NCBI GenBank assembly: GCA_964644045.1
Contig: CAZXUK010000019.1
Coordinates: forward strand, 1 to 17,540
Length of the DNA: 17,540 bases
Source of the DNA: JAIOTG01 sp964644045
GTDB taxonomy: Bacteria > Patescibacteriota > Patescibacteriia > Patescibacteriales > JAGXOH01
Direction: 5' to 3'
Shown: positions 1-8,153 of the stretch, one piece after another
How the letters are laid out: every line of letters starts with the position of its first letter
Position numbering within the stretch: the first letter of the stretch is position 1
Made by a program: the position numbers and the translations under genes
Notes under the pieces: generated by a model
What the model saw: only the letters and a program-made list of their open reading frames with translations
The model's database searches: none
Told to the model about the DNA's origin: nothing

Positions 1-756
1 TACAATCTTGACGCTATCATTGCCGTCGGCTACAGAGTAAACTCCAAACGTGCCACTCAATTCAGAATTTGGGCGACTCAAGTTCTAAAAAATTATATTA
101 TCAAGGGCTTTGCAATTGACGATGATAGATTAAAACAAGGTGAAAATGTTTTTGGCAAAGATTATTTCCGAGAGCTTTTGGAAAGAGTTCGTTCCATTCG
201 CGCCAGTGAACGAAGAATTTATCAGCAAATTACGGATATATTCGCCGAGTGTAGTACGGATTACAATCCGGACTCCGAAATCACTAAGGAGTTCTTCGCC
301 ATGGTGCAAAATAAATTCCATTTCGCCATCACCGGTCAAACCGCTCCCGAGATTATTGAAAGCAAGGCTGACAAAAACAAAGCCAATATGGGCTTGACCA
401 CTTGGAAAAACGCTCCCAAAGGCAGAATTTTACCTTCGGATGTGACAGTTGCCAAAAATTATTTACAAGAAAAAGAGATCAAACGCCTGGAAAGAACCGT
501 TTCCGGATTTTTTGACCACATTGAAAACCTGATTGAAAACCGCCAAACATTCACCATGAAGGAATTCGCCCAAAGCGTGGATAAATTTTTGAATTTCAAT
601 GAATACAAAATTTTAGACGGTAAAGGAAAGACCCCTAAGGAAAGAGCCGACAAAAAAGCCCTGGAAGAATACAAAAAATACAACAAGCACCAAAAAATAG
701 AATCCGATTTTGACAAGCAAATCAAGAAAATGAGAAAACAAAAGAACAGCCCCTGA
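1..756 (+). CDS. RhuM-family protein, 5' end outside the window
   Basis: The frame is open from base 1 to the TGA at 754-756, giving the last 251 residues of a protein whose start lies upstream. It begins YNLDAIIAVGYRVNS and continues with ATQFRIWATQVLKNYIIKGF, the hallmark of the virulence-RhuM family, which begins like phage antirepressor (BRO-type) proteins. The body is charged and helical, and the last 60 residues are very lysine-rich (ending KKMRKQKNSP). RhuM proteins are common in mobile and defence regions; their biochemical role is unknown, so no function is assigned. The family is usually around 330 residues, so roughly a quarter to a third is missing on the left. An internal ATG at 178 would cut through the conserved region and is not the real start. 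Confidence 0.88.
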   Translation, partial: YNLDAIIAVGYRVNSKRATQFRIWATQVLKNYIIKGFAIDDDRLKQGENVFGKDYFRELLERVRSIRASERRIYQQITDIFAECSTDYNPDSEITKEFFAMVQNKFHFAITGQTAPEIIESKADKNKANMGLTTWKNAPKGRILPSDVTVAKNYLQEKEIKRLERTVSGFFDHIENLIENRQTFTMKEFAQSVDKFLNFNEYKILDGKGKTPKERADKKALEEYKKYNKHQKIESDFDKQIKKMRKQKNSP

Positions 757-841
757 TCGTTTTAATGATTTTATTCAAATTTACCCTTTAAAATTTGAAT
801 ACATAAACCCATATTCAAAATTAAAACAAAAAGCACCCGTT

Positions 842-867
842 AGCCGAGTCAAAAGTTCGGCTTTTTT
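842..867 (+). terminator. Intrinsic terminator after the RhuM gene
   Basis: The arms AGCCGA (842-847) and TCGGCT (857-862) form a 6-bp stem, followed directly by a run of T to 867. It lies 86 bases after the RhuM stop codon and points along the + strand, so it probably ends that transcript. Confidence 0.75.
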
Positions 868-1054
868 AATGTTTGAGCTTGAGAGCAACAAAAGCACCGT
901 TTTTAAATTTCTCCTGTGCGCCGGCGGGCATGAGAGATATCTCTGGAGATAAATCCAATGAAATAAAATAGCAAAAAACTCGCAGTTTTCAATATTTCGA
1001 AGCTTGATTCCGGGGAATAAAACTGCTAAATTAAAATTATCTAATATAAAACTC

Positions 1055-1080
1055 AAAAAGGAGGCCGAAACGGCTTTTTT
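1055..1080 (+). terminator. Second intrinsic terminator, + strand
   Basis: GCCG (1064-1067), loop AAA and CGGC (1071-1074) make a short tight hairpin preceded by A residues and followed by six T. No protein gene lies between it and the terminator at 842-867. It is therefore either a backup terminator for the RhuM transcript or the end of a separate small RNA. Confidence 0.7.
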
Positions 1081-1119
1081 AATATAATTTAGGGGCCTAA
1101 GAACAAAAGTGGCCTGATT

Positions 1120-1148
1120 TTGGGGGCGAAGGGTAGACATGTTATAAT
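1120..1148 (+). promoter_or_regulatory. Extended -10 promoter of the RadC-methyltransferase operon
   Basis: TATAAT at 1143-1148 is preceded by TG and one base (extended -10). A weak -35, TTGGGG at 1120-1125, lies at a spacing of 17. Transcription would start near 1155, giving a leader of about 60 bases to the ATG at 1216. It follows the terminator at 1055-1080, as expected for a new transcription unit. Confidence 0.6.
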
Positions 1149-1215
1149 AAATATATATTTTAAGAAATATTGTTATCGCATCGTAGTTTAGTTGAGAGAT
1201 AAAAATATAGATCAT

Positions 1216-3030
1216 ATGACTAAATTAAAAAGTTTCCCTAAAATTGATAGGCCACGAGAACGATTTATGGAAAGAGGTCCAGATGCGCTCTCAAAGAGTG
1301 ATCTTTTAGCTGTTCTGATTGGTAGTGGAATTAAGGGAAAAAATGTAAAGAAGCTTTCAGAACAGATAATCAGGAAATTTGGAAACAAGTTTTTAGATAT
1401 TACGGTTAATGATCTTTTAGAAATTCCTGGGGTCGGAAAAGCAAAGGCGCTTCAGATCGTGTCTGCACTAGCCTTGGTCAAGCGTTTTTATGAAGAACTT
1501 GGACCCCAGTATAATATCGTTTTGTCTGCGCAGGACGCAGTGTCTTTGACTTCAGAAATTAGAAATAAAAAGAAAGAGTATCTTGTTTGCTTGTATCTCA
1601 ACGCGCGAAACGCTTTGTTGAAAAAAGAAGTAATTTCAATTGGCACTTTGGACAAAAACATTGTGCACCCGCGAGAAATTTTTGGACCCGCTGTTGAACT
1701 GCGAGCAGCTGGCGTTGTTTTGCTTCACAATCACCCATCAGGAGATGTGGAACCCAGCAAACAAGATGCCGAGGTGGTAGAGAAAATTTTGGAGGCGGGA
1801 AAAATCATGGGTGTAAATGTTATAGATTTTATTATCGTAAGTAAAAACGAAGTGCAGAGTATGTTTGCTGAGGCGCAAGTGTCGAGAGATAAAAATGCCC
1901 ATTATATTTCTGATGGGGTTCAAGGCTCCCTTTTTGATTTATTAGAGAATGAGAGACCAGTGTACGAAATATCAGCCGAGAAAATAAAAGAAACGTATAT
2001 TTACATTCCACGGGTAAAAGAAAACCACTTTCAACTTCACAATCGAAGGTATATCGGTAATAAGTATCAATTGATTGATTGGATCTTTTCGATTTTGGAT
2101 AAAGAATGCGAAGGAAAATCTTTTACTGATATTTTTGCCGGAACAGGCGTTGTCGGTGCTGTTGCCAGTAAGCACTTTGATGAAATCATCCTAAACGATT
2201 TTCTCTACTCAAACTATACAATTTACAAGGCATTTTTTGATAATGGAGATTGGAGCCCAGAAAAAGTTAATAATATTATAAAGAACTATAATAATATCAA
2301 CGGAGAGGATTTGGCCGACAATTATTTTTCAATAAATTTTGGTGGTAAATATTTCTCAACAGAGTCTGCAAGAATCATAGGATTTGTTCGAGAGAACATC
2401 GAGGAAAACAAGGAAAAACTTACTGAGCGAGAATATAATATGCTTATTTCATCTCTTATTTATTCGATGGATAAGATAGCGAACACCGTGGGGCATTATG
2501 ATGCTTATTTCAAAAAAGAAACGGTGAATGATAAATTCTTCATGCGACCAATAGACCCTGTTAAAACAAAAAGGGTTTCAATTTTCAGAGAAGAGGCGAA
2601 CCAGCTAGTAAGGAAAATTCAGACTGATATTGTTTATATTGATCCCCCTTATAACTCTAGGCAATATAGCCGGTTTTATCATGTTTTAGAAACTCTTACA
2701 AAATGGGATAAACCTGAATTGCATGGGGTTGCATTAAAGCCTGAACCAGAAAATATGAGCGATTATTGCCGTGTTAGTGCAAAAGATCGTTTTACTGAAT
2801 TAGTGCAGGATGTTAATACGAAATATCTTGTTGTTTCGTATAACAATACCTATGATTCAAAAAGCGGTTCATCGCAGAATAAAATTACCTTAGAAGAAAT
2901 CAAAGACATCCTTGGTCGTAAAGGTAGAACTAAAATTTTTGAAAAAAACTACAGACATTTCAACGCAGGGAATACCGACTTTAATAACCACAAAGAATAT
3001 TTGTTTGTAACCAAAATCAATTATGAATAA
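1216..3030 (+). CDS. RadC (JAMM/MPN) fused to type II DNA adenine methyltransferase
   Basis: The protein has 604 residues. Residues 1-225 are a full RadC-family protein: N-terminal RPRERFMERGPDALS, a helix-hairpin-helix (IPGVGKAKA near 70-78) and the JAMM metal site LLHNHPSGDVEPSKQD with H171, H173 and D184. After a linker (about 226-275) comes an N6-adenine methyltransferase of the D12/FokI-like class starting at RRYIGNK. It carries the S-adenosylmethionine motif DIFAGTG (305-311) and the catalytic DPPYNSRQY (476-484). The methyltransferase presumably protects one strand of the site cut by the AlwI-like enzyme two genes downstream. Known RadC proteins resemble JAMM metalloproteases, but their role is unsettled. 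The fusion is in frame with no sign of a lesion, so it looks genuine. ATG 1216 is preferred over TTG 1192 because it matches the RadC N-terminus. The stop overlaps the next gene by 8 bases. Confidence 0.92.
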   Translation: MTKLKSFPKIDRPRERFMERGPDALSKSDLLAVLIGSGIKGKNVKKLSEQIIRKFGNKFLDITVNDLLEIPGVGKAKALQIVSALALVKRFYEELGPQYNIVLSAQDAVSLTSEIRNKKKEYLVCLYLNARNALLKKEVISIGTLDKNIVHPREIFGPAVELRAAGVVLLHNHPSGDVEPSKQDAEVVEKILEAGKIMGVNVIDFIIVSKNEVQSMFAEAQVSRDKNAHYISDGVQGSLFDLLENERPVYEISAEKIKETYIYIPRVKENHFQLHNRRYIGNKYQLIDWIFSILDKECEGKSFTDIFAGTGVVGAVASKHFDEIILNDFLYSNYTIYKAFFDNGDWSPEKVNNIIKNYNNINGEDLADNYFSINFGGKYFSTESARIIGFVRENIEENKEKLTEREYNMLISSLIYSMDKIANTVGHYDAYFKKETVNDKFFMRPIDPVKTKRVSIFREEANQLVRKIQTDIVYIDPPYNSRQYSRFYHVLETLTKWDKPELHGVALKPEPENMSDYCRVSAKDRFTELVQDVNTKYLVVSYNNTYDSKSGSSQNKITLEEIKDILGRKGRTKIFEKNYRHFNAGNTDFNNHKEYLFVTKINYE

Positions 3031-3928
3031 TAAAATTAACAGGTCGCCATTATTTTACGTTGGGGACAAATATAAACTGATGAAGCAGTTATTAGATTTT
3101 TTCCCGAACAGAGTAAACAATTTTTACGAGCCATTTGTTGGAGGTGGTACGGTCTTTTTGAATGTAGAAGCAAACAAATACTTTTTGAATGATGTTGATA
3201 AACATCTTGTCGATATACATAAATTTCTAATTTCTAGTGCCACAAATCCAGATAAGTTTTTTCAAGAGGTCGAAAAAATTATCTATAAATATAAACTTTC
3301 TCGTTCTTACAAGGAAGATATTGTGCCGGAATCCCTAAAGAAAAAATTCAAAAAGACCTATTACGCACGGTTCAACAAGGAAGGTTATGAAAAATTGAGA
3401 GCCCATGTCAACAAGAATCAAAAAAATGATCCTCTGGTTTTATATATTCTGTTGATTTATGGTTTCAACAGGATGCTGAGATTTAATGGTGGAGGAAAAT
3501 TCAATCTACCTGTCGGAAATGTTGACTTTAACAAAAATGTAAAACACGCATTAGAAAATTACTTTGATTTTGTCTCGAATAAAAAAATTCGTTTTACGTC
3601 TCAAGATTTCAGAAAATTTTTCGAGAAAAAGGATTTCGAAAAGGACGATTTTATTTACTTTGATCCTCCCTATTTAATTACTGCGAGTGAATATAACAAG
3701 CTATGGAATCAAGAATCAGAGAGCGAGTTATTAAAACTCATTGACGAGTTGGATGCTGAGGGGGTTAGGTTCGCTTTGTCCAACATTACGCACTACAACG
3801 GGAGTAAGAACAATTCACTTATTGAGTGGATAAAAAAATATAATGCTTACGAGATTAAAAGCAACTACATTAGCTATCACGACAACACAAAAAAGAGGAT
3901 TAAAGAAGTTTTGATTACAAATTATTAA
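3023..3928 (+). CDS. Dam-like DNA N6-adenine methyltransferase (D12 class)
   Basis: The protein has 301 residues. The order of motifs is that of the Dam/DpnII group: an N-terminal PLFYVGDKYKLM, the S-adenosylmethionine-binding EPFVGGGTVFLN (36-47), a central NRMLRFNGGGKFNLPVG target-recognition segment (149-165), and the catalytic DPPYL (214-218). It is a different subclass from the methyltransferase in the preceding fusion. Type IIS enzymes cut at asymmetric sites, whose two strands differ, so such systems usually need two methyltransferases. This gene supplies the second. It starts inside the end of the RadC fusion gene (8-base overlap) and stops two bases before the endonuclease gene, so all three are almost certainly translated from one message. 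The exact base it modifies cannot be read from the sequence; GATC-containing sites are plausible from the family. Confidence 0.93.
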   Translation: MNNKINRSPLFYVGDKYKLMKQLLDFFPNRVNNFYEPFVGGGTVFLNVEANKYFLNDVDKHLVDIHKFLISSATNPDKFFQEVEKIIYKYKLSRSYKEDIVPESLKKKFKKTYYARFNKEGYEKLRAHVNKNQKNDPLVLYILLIYGFNRMLRFNGGGKFNLPVGNVDFNKNVKHALENYFDFVSNKKIRFTSQDFRKFFEKKDFEKDDFIYFDPPYLITASEYNKLWNQESESELLKLIDELDAEGVRFALSNITHYNGSKNNSLIEWIKKYNAYEIKSNYISYHDNTKKRIKEVLITNY

Positions 3929-3930
3929 TT

Positions 3931-5457
3931 ATGCCAAGAGAAGCAGCATACAAACCGTTATTGTTCACCACAACTCTCAGAAACCCTGAGCGGTTGAAGT
4001 GGTTTCTTGCCGTCTTAAAAGATTATGATGGCCAGGTTTTAACCGATGAATTAGCAGAGACAATAGCTGGTGAAATCATCAGAATTGGTCTCTATAAACC
4101 GATGAGGTTGTCTGCCCCGATTAAACGTAAACTTAAAGCAAAAGAGCCGCTAACGGATCAAGAGGTGGCAAAAGTGCTAAAAGATAACCCTCAAAATCAC
4201 AAAGAGGCAGGATTTAACAAGGGCTGGCCTTCTCGCTTTGATACATGGTTCAAGATTGCTAAAGAACTTGGTTTTGTATTTTACAGAACTGGAGAAAAAA
4301 TACAGTTTTCAGAGATAGGTTTAAAGCTCGTGGATAGTGAGCATCCAGAATTTGAACAGCAGGCATTTTTAAATGCGTTTGTAAAATATCAAAGTAATAG
4401 TCCGTTTCGAAGAGTAAAAAATGAAAATGTGCCTTTGATCTTACTTTTAGAAGTGATTTCAAAGTTGAACGCTGATAAAGAATTTAACGACGCTGGAATC
4501 TCAAAACTTGAGTTACCGCTGGTTATTTATTGGAAAGACAACAATGCAGAGAAATTGTACCAGCGGATCAAAAAACTCCGTGAGGACTTCGGATATTCCC
4601 CAAGCTGGGAAGTAATTATTGATATTTGCAGACATGAAATCATGGAAGGACAGGATATTGTCCGCGACAACAAGTCGATCATGGTCGACTACCCTGATGA
4701 ATTCATCAGAAAAATGCGACTGACAGGACTCATATCATTGCGTGGAGGTGGAAGGTTTATCGATATAAACAAAAAGGAGCAAGACAAGGTGGATTATGTG
4801 CTCGCAAACTATTCTGACTATAAAAAGTATGATGACGAGAAAGAGTATTTTGACTATATTTCAAAAGTTGACAAGAAACTTATTTCTTATGCGCCCACAC
4901 CGGTATCAATAGCTGAACAGGATAAATTCTTAGAAAAATGGGTGGATGTTTATACGTGGGACACAATCAGAATTGAGTTACTGAATCTAGCTAAAAAACA
5001 ATTGACTAAAGATGGGGTGTTGAAATATTTAGCCAGCCCTATCCGGCTTGAATTTTTAACCGCCCTTGCCGTCAAATCAAAATTTCCAAATGTAAAAGTC
5101 ATCCCCAATTATCCAATTGACGACGAAGGTATTCCAACAGCGACAGCCGGAGGAGTAGGAAATACCGGAGATATAGAATGTTTTGAAGACATAAATGGAA
5201 TCTTGATCGAGGTGACGATGTCAGAAGGGCGCACCCAGACAATGATGGAAGTGTGGCCGATCAGTCGACATTTGACGGAATTCAGCAAGAAAGCAGAAAA
5301 TTCAATGTGTTATTTTGTGGCTCCAAGCATCTTCAGTGATTCCGCAAAGCAGATCGAGTATGTAAAGCAAACCGAAAATCTTTTCATCTCCCCTAAAACA
5401 ATTGACGAATTTTTGGAGCACTTGGAAAACAACTCTATGCTTTATGTTATTGAATAA
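3931..5457 (+). CDS. AlwI-family type IIS restriction endonuclease
   Basis: The protein has 508 residues. Its N-terminus, LLFTTTLRNPERLKWFLAVL then DYDGQVLTDELAETIAGEII, is characteristic of the AlwI family, which includes AlwI (GGATC), PleI and MlyI (GAGTC) and the nickase BstNBI. The C-terminal catalytic region has NTGDIE followed by GILIEVTMSEGRTQ. D414, E427 and E440 are spaced 13 and 13, which I recall as the spacing of active-site acids in BspD6I. The enzyme should bind a short asymmetric site and cut beside it. The two upstream methyltransferases would protect the host. Whether it cuts both strands or mainly nicks cannot be told from sequence. The C-terminus overlaps the ATPase gene by 14 bases. 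GGATC sites are present in this window, so that site is not avoided if it is the target. Confidence 0.9.
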   Translation: MPREAAYKPLLFTTTLRNPERLKWFLAVLKDYDGQVLTDELAETIAGEIIRIGLYKPMRLSAPIKRKLKAKEPLTDQEVAKVLKDNPQNHKEAGFNKGWPSRFDTWFKIAKELGFVFYRTGEKIQFSEIGLKLVDSEHPEFEQQAFLNAFVKYQSNSPFRRVKNENVPLILLLEVISKLNADKEFNDAGISKLELPLVIYWKDNNAEKLYQRIKKLREDFGYSPSWEVIIDICRHEIMEGQDIVRDNKSIMVDYPDEFIRKMRLTGLISLRGGGRFIDINKKEQDKVDYVLANYSDYKKYDDEKEYFDYISKVDKKLISYAPTPVSIAEQDKFLEKWVDVYTWDTIRIELLNLAKKQLTKDGVLKYLASPIRLEFLTALAVKSKFPNVKVIPNYPIDDEGIPTATAGGVGNTGDIECFEDINGILIEVTMSEGRTQTMMEVWPISRHLTEFSKKAENSMCYFVAPSIFSDSAKQIEYVKQTENLFISPKTIDEFLEHLENNSMLYVIE

Positions 5458-7660
5458 AATACCAACAATAAATGCGGCTTCCTTTAATAATTACTCTTGG
5501 CCATCAACGCTCCAGGAATTTAAAGACATAAATATTGTTCTCGGGTGGAATGGATCAGGAAAAACAATAATATCAAGGCTACTCAGGTCTTTTGAGAAAG
5601 GTGAATTTTCAAAACTACAAGCAGACGACACTTTCTCTATATCCTTAGATGGAATTGTAAAAAAAGAGAATGAGCTTTCAGGACACGAAGAAAAGATCAG
5701 AGTTTTCAATGAAGATTATGTGAAAGAAATTACAACTGTCAGTCAGCTGCCCTATGTGTTTTACTTGGGCGAGGAGTCTGTTGATTATTCTGTAAAAGAA
5801 AAAGAAATTTCCGATCTAGAAAGTAAGCTGAAAAAATGTCCTGATAATCACTCTAGTATTGCTGAAAATACAGCACAACTCATCCGTCGCACTTCCGGTA
5901 TGGGGAATATACAAAAAGAACTGGAAAGTGGTTTTTATGATTCTTATAATAAGAATAGTTTTGAAAAACGCTTTGGTAAAATACAGGAATCTATAAATAG
6001 TAACCAACAAACTATAGATGATTTCAGAATCGACGATGAGGAAGAACTGCAATCCTTGCTAAATCAATTAACACAACAAGTTAATAGAGAACGGGAGTAT
6101 AAAAAAGTAAAAAAATGGGATGAATGGCTGGTAAACAATATCGATCAAATAAATCTTATTCTTCAAAGTATTCCCACTCATGAACCATCACAAAGAATTC
6201 TGGACTATAAAGAAGATTATAAGAAATACTCATGGATAAGAGAGGGTGTTGAGGTGCATAACTTGACAGATGAAGAACATCAACAAAAAACATGTATTTT
6301 TTGTAATAGCCATATTAATAATAGGAATGAACTAATAAAACATTTTTCAGACGATATAATTAAGCTGAATAAAGATATAGACGAAATCAGTGAAAAAATT
6401 GACGTCGCCATAACCGAGCTTTCAACTGAAAGTGATTTTTATTCAGACATCAAGACGAATGTCGTTGGAAAGCTAAAAGAGATAAAAGAAAAATTGACAA
6501 ACAAAAAAGAGTCACCAATCAATCTAATTGAAAATCAAAATTTTGAAAGCATAGTTGGTGATGAACCAAATGAGGGCGACATAAAAACAACCGCGCATAA
6601 AATTGAAGCCCATTATGTTGCAGAGGTTTACGAAAAATATAAAAACGCAAAAGAAGCATACGAAGAATGTGCGAAAGAGCAAGCAGCGTTACATGAAAAC
6701 ATAAAAGATTCAAAACGTGAACTAGGTGAATTAAAGGCAAGAGCAAAAAATATCCATGAACCAGCACAAAAACTTAATGCACTATTGCACATCACTTTTC
6801 CCTATAAGCAAATTGAACTTCAAGATTCTGAAGATGGGATAGGATATGAACTTACGCGAAATGGAACAGCGTGCCCATTTGCCACCTTAAGCGAGGGAGA
6901 AAGAAACTTTATTGCACTTGCGTATTTTCTCATCTCACTTAATACCGAGGACGAGGCGCAAAAATTTGCTGAAAACGGTATTGTCGTCATTGATGATCCA
7001 GTGTCCAGTTTAGATAAAAATTCCATATTTCAGATTTTTTCAATAATCGCGGGTGAAATTGAGACAAGAGCACAAAGACAGTACTTACTTTTTACACATA
7101 ATTTGGACTTTTATTCTCATTTACACGACCATTTCAAAAGTAGTATAGATAGCGGGGATATTCCTTTATACCAAGCCCATTTCAATGAAAATGGATCAAG
7201 TATTGGAGATATTCATCCCATGCTAAAAAAGTTTAAATCAGATTATCAATATACGGTAAGTCTTTTGTGGGATAAAAAGGATAACTGTTCTTTAGACGAT
7301 GCATACCTTGTAGTAAATTTGTTGCGTCGCGCATGGGAAACCTTTCTTCACTTCAAGTTTAGCAGTACTGGTGATATCAAAAGTATGCTTGATAAAGCTT
7401 ACGCAGAGGCGGTTATTGAAAAACAAAAGAGTATGCACGGAGCACCTCAGGCTCGATTAGATAGAATAGCCGAAGAATTTAAACAAAACAGTTTGGCGAT
7501 GTATCGATTTGTAAACTATGGATCCCATAAATTCAATGATGTAGATACGATAGATGAATCAATACTTTATGAAGCTTCAAAGCGCATTTCGGATTTCTTT
7601 TATGTTGTTAATCTAATAGATAAGCATCATCATCAAAAGATTACAAATACAGGGAGCTAA
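5444..7660 (+). CDS. rloC-like: RloC/PrrC-like ABC ATPase with zinc hook, probable anticodon nuclease
   Basis: The protein has 738 residues. Walker A is GWNGSGKT (34-41); a long, charged, coiled-coil-like middle is interrupted by a zinc-hook motif CIFC (C284, C287). The ABC signature LSEGERNF is near 482 and Walker B VVIDDP near 514-519, followed by SSLD and a switch histidine in LFTHN. The C-terminal domain has NLLRRAWETF (R628, E632) and, 63 residues later, NYGSH (H695). This matches the R-x3-E...H arrangement of the tRNA anticodon nucleases PrrC and RloC, and the zinc hook points to RloC. In those systems the nuclease is held in check and cuts tRNA when restriction is disabled or DNA is damaged. 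Known members usually sit with type I systems; here the partner is a type IIS operon. ATG 5444 is chosen over an upstream TTG because it gives the typical N-terminus. The nuclease activity is inferred. Confidence 0.85.
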   Translation: MLLNKIPTINAASFNNYSWPSTLQEFKDINIVLGWNGSGKTIISRLLRSFEKGEFSKLQADDTFSISLDGIVKKENELSGHEEKIRVFNEDYVKEITTVSQLPYVFYLGEESVDYSVKEKEISDLESKLKKCPDNHSSIAENTAQLIRRTSGMGNIQKELESGFYDSYNKNSFEKRFGKIQESINSNQQTIDDFRIDDEEELQSLLNQLTQQVNREREYKKVKKWDEWLVNNIDQINLILQSIPTHEPSQRILDYKEDYKKYSWIREGVEVHNLTDEEHQQKTCIFCNSHINNRNELIKHFSDDIIKLNKDIDEISEKIDVAITELSTESDFYSDIKTNVVGKLKEIKEKLTNKKESPINLIENQNFESIVGDEPNEGDIKTTAHKIEAHYVAEVYEKYKNAKEAYEECAKEQAALHENIKDSKRELGELKARAKNIHEPAQKLNALLHITFPYKQIELQDSEDGIGYELTRNGTACPFATLSEGERNFIALAYFLISLNTEDEAQKFAENGIVVIDDPVSSLDKNSIFQIFSIIAGEIETRAQRQYLLFTHNLDFYSHLHDHFKSSIDSGDIPLYQAHFNENGSSIGDIHPMLKKFKSDYQYTVSLLWDKKDNCSLDDAYLVVNLLRRAWETFLHFKFSSTGDIKSMLDKAYAEAVIEKQKSMHGAPQARLDRIAEEFKQNSLAMYRFVNYGSHKFNDVDTIDESILYEASKRISDFFYVVNLIDKHHHQKITNTGS

Positions 7661-7706
7661 TTTTGCATTTTACAATTTTTTCTAAAACGTAAAATTAGTT
7701 TGTGCG

Positions 7707-7793
7707 CACATAAGGCGATCGGTGCAAGCACAAAGAGCTACCAAGAACATCACCGAAGCCACAGAGCAAATGTTTTTGGGGTCAGATTTTTAA
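7707..7793 (+). pseudogene. Possible protein-end relic cut by the GGGGTCAG repeat
   Basis: A short open stretch reads ...SVQAQRATKNITEATEQMF and then runs into the repeat that starts at 7778, ending at TAA 7791-7793. The composition looks like a real protein C-terminus rather than random spacer, but no family was recognised and there is no start codon or remaining domain. It may be debris left when the repeat was inserted. Confidence is low. Confidence 0.25.
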
Positions 7794-7838
7794 TTCTGAA
7801 TAGTTTAAAGAGATATATATTTGCTAAAAAATAAAATT
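7778..7838 (+). repeat. GGGGTCAG direct repeat, left copy
   Basis: This stretch begins GGGGTCAGATTTT and ends CTAAAAAATAAAATT. It is closely matched at 8154-8213 with one single-base length difference and scattered substitutions. The shared core is AGAGATATATATTT, then one or two variable bases, then CTAAAAAATAAAATT. The two copies bracket the zinc-ribbon gene. The GGGGTCAG start is shared with the longer repeats at 16404 and 16888 (GGGGTTAG at 13020). Confidence 0.8.
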
Positions 7839-7844
7839 CATAAT

Positions 7845-8138
7845 ATGGCATTAATAAAATGTATGGAGTGCGGAAACGAAGTTTCTGACAAAGCATCTCA
7901 TTGCCCAAAGTGTGGCAATCCTATTTCGGAAAAAATACAGACAGTTGAGACTACAAGTAAAAAATGGAAAATGGTTAAGCTGATTTCTGTAGTGTTGATT
8001 ATATTAGGTTTTTTTATGGGTTTTGGTAATATTAATACTGGAAATGAGTTGTCAGTGTGGGTTGGTTTTAACATCCTATTTATAGGAGTTGTTTTATTGC
8101 TCATTGGGAAATTAGGAGCTTGGTGGACTAATAAGTAG
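7845..8138 (+). CDS. Small zinc-ribbon membrane protein
   Basis: The protein has 97 residues. The N-terminus MALIKCMECGNEVSDKA then CPKCGNPI is a classic rubredoxin-like zinc ribbon with two CxxC pairs. After a short polar linker two hydrophobic segments follow, LISVVLIILGFFMGF and VGFNILFIGVVLLLIG, so the ribbon should face the cytoplasm at the end of a two-helix membrane anchor. Such proteins are widespread and mostly uncharacterised. ATG 7845 is chosen over an in-frame TTG at 7821 because it gives the standard N-terminus. The gene stands alone between two direct repeats, which suggests it moved in as a cassette. Membrane zinc-ribbon proteins do occur in defence islands, but no role is assigned here. 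Confidence 0.8.
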   Translation: MALIKCMECGNEVSDKASHCPKCGNPISEKIQTVETTSKKWKMVKLISVVLIILGFFMGFGNINTGNELSVWVGFNILFIGVVLLLIGKLGAWWTNK

Positions 8139-8153
8139 GATGAATTGAGAATT

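Larger units (their letters stand above)
757..1191. other. Spacer with stem-loops, no protein gene seen
   Basis: No convincing protein gene lies between the RhuM stop and the next operon. The spacer holds a hairpin with 8-bp arms TTTGAATA/TATTCAAA near 786-818, an intrinsic terminator (842-867), a nested stem-loop (arms GCAGTTTT 982-989 and AAAACTGC 1019-1026, with ATTC/GAAT inside), a second terminator (1055-1080) and the promoter of the downstream operon. A 119-codon minus-strand frame spans both terminators and was rejected because they point along the + strand. The stretch between the two terminators could encode a small structured RNA, but no known family was recognised. Confidence 0.5.

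Noticed and set aside
781..1140. Minus-strand open frame of about 119 codons opposite the spacer
   Set aside because: It runs through two intrinsic terminators that point along the + strand, and its sequence shows no domain. It is better explained as the shadow of a structured spacer.
1192..1215. TTG start extending the RadC fusion by eight residues
   Set aside because: The extra residues do not belong to the RadC N-terminus, and ATG 1216 gives the usual beginning of the family.
5402..5443. TTG start for the ATPase gene
   Set aside because: It would add 14 residues read from inside the endonuclease gene; ATG 5444 gives the typical N-terminus just before the first strand of the ATPase fold.
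5444..8138. Septu-like (PtuA/PtuB) or retron-type system
   Set aside because: The ATPase resembles PtuA in general fold, but no HNH partner or reverse transcriptase follows, and the zinc hook with the R-x3-E...H C-terminus fits RloC better.
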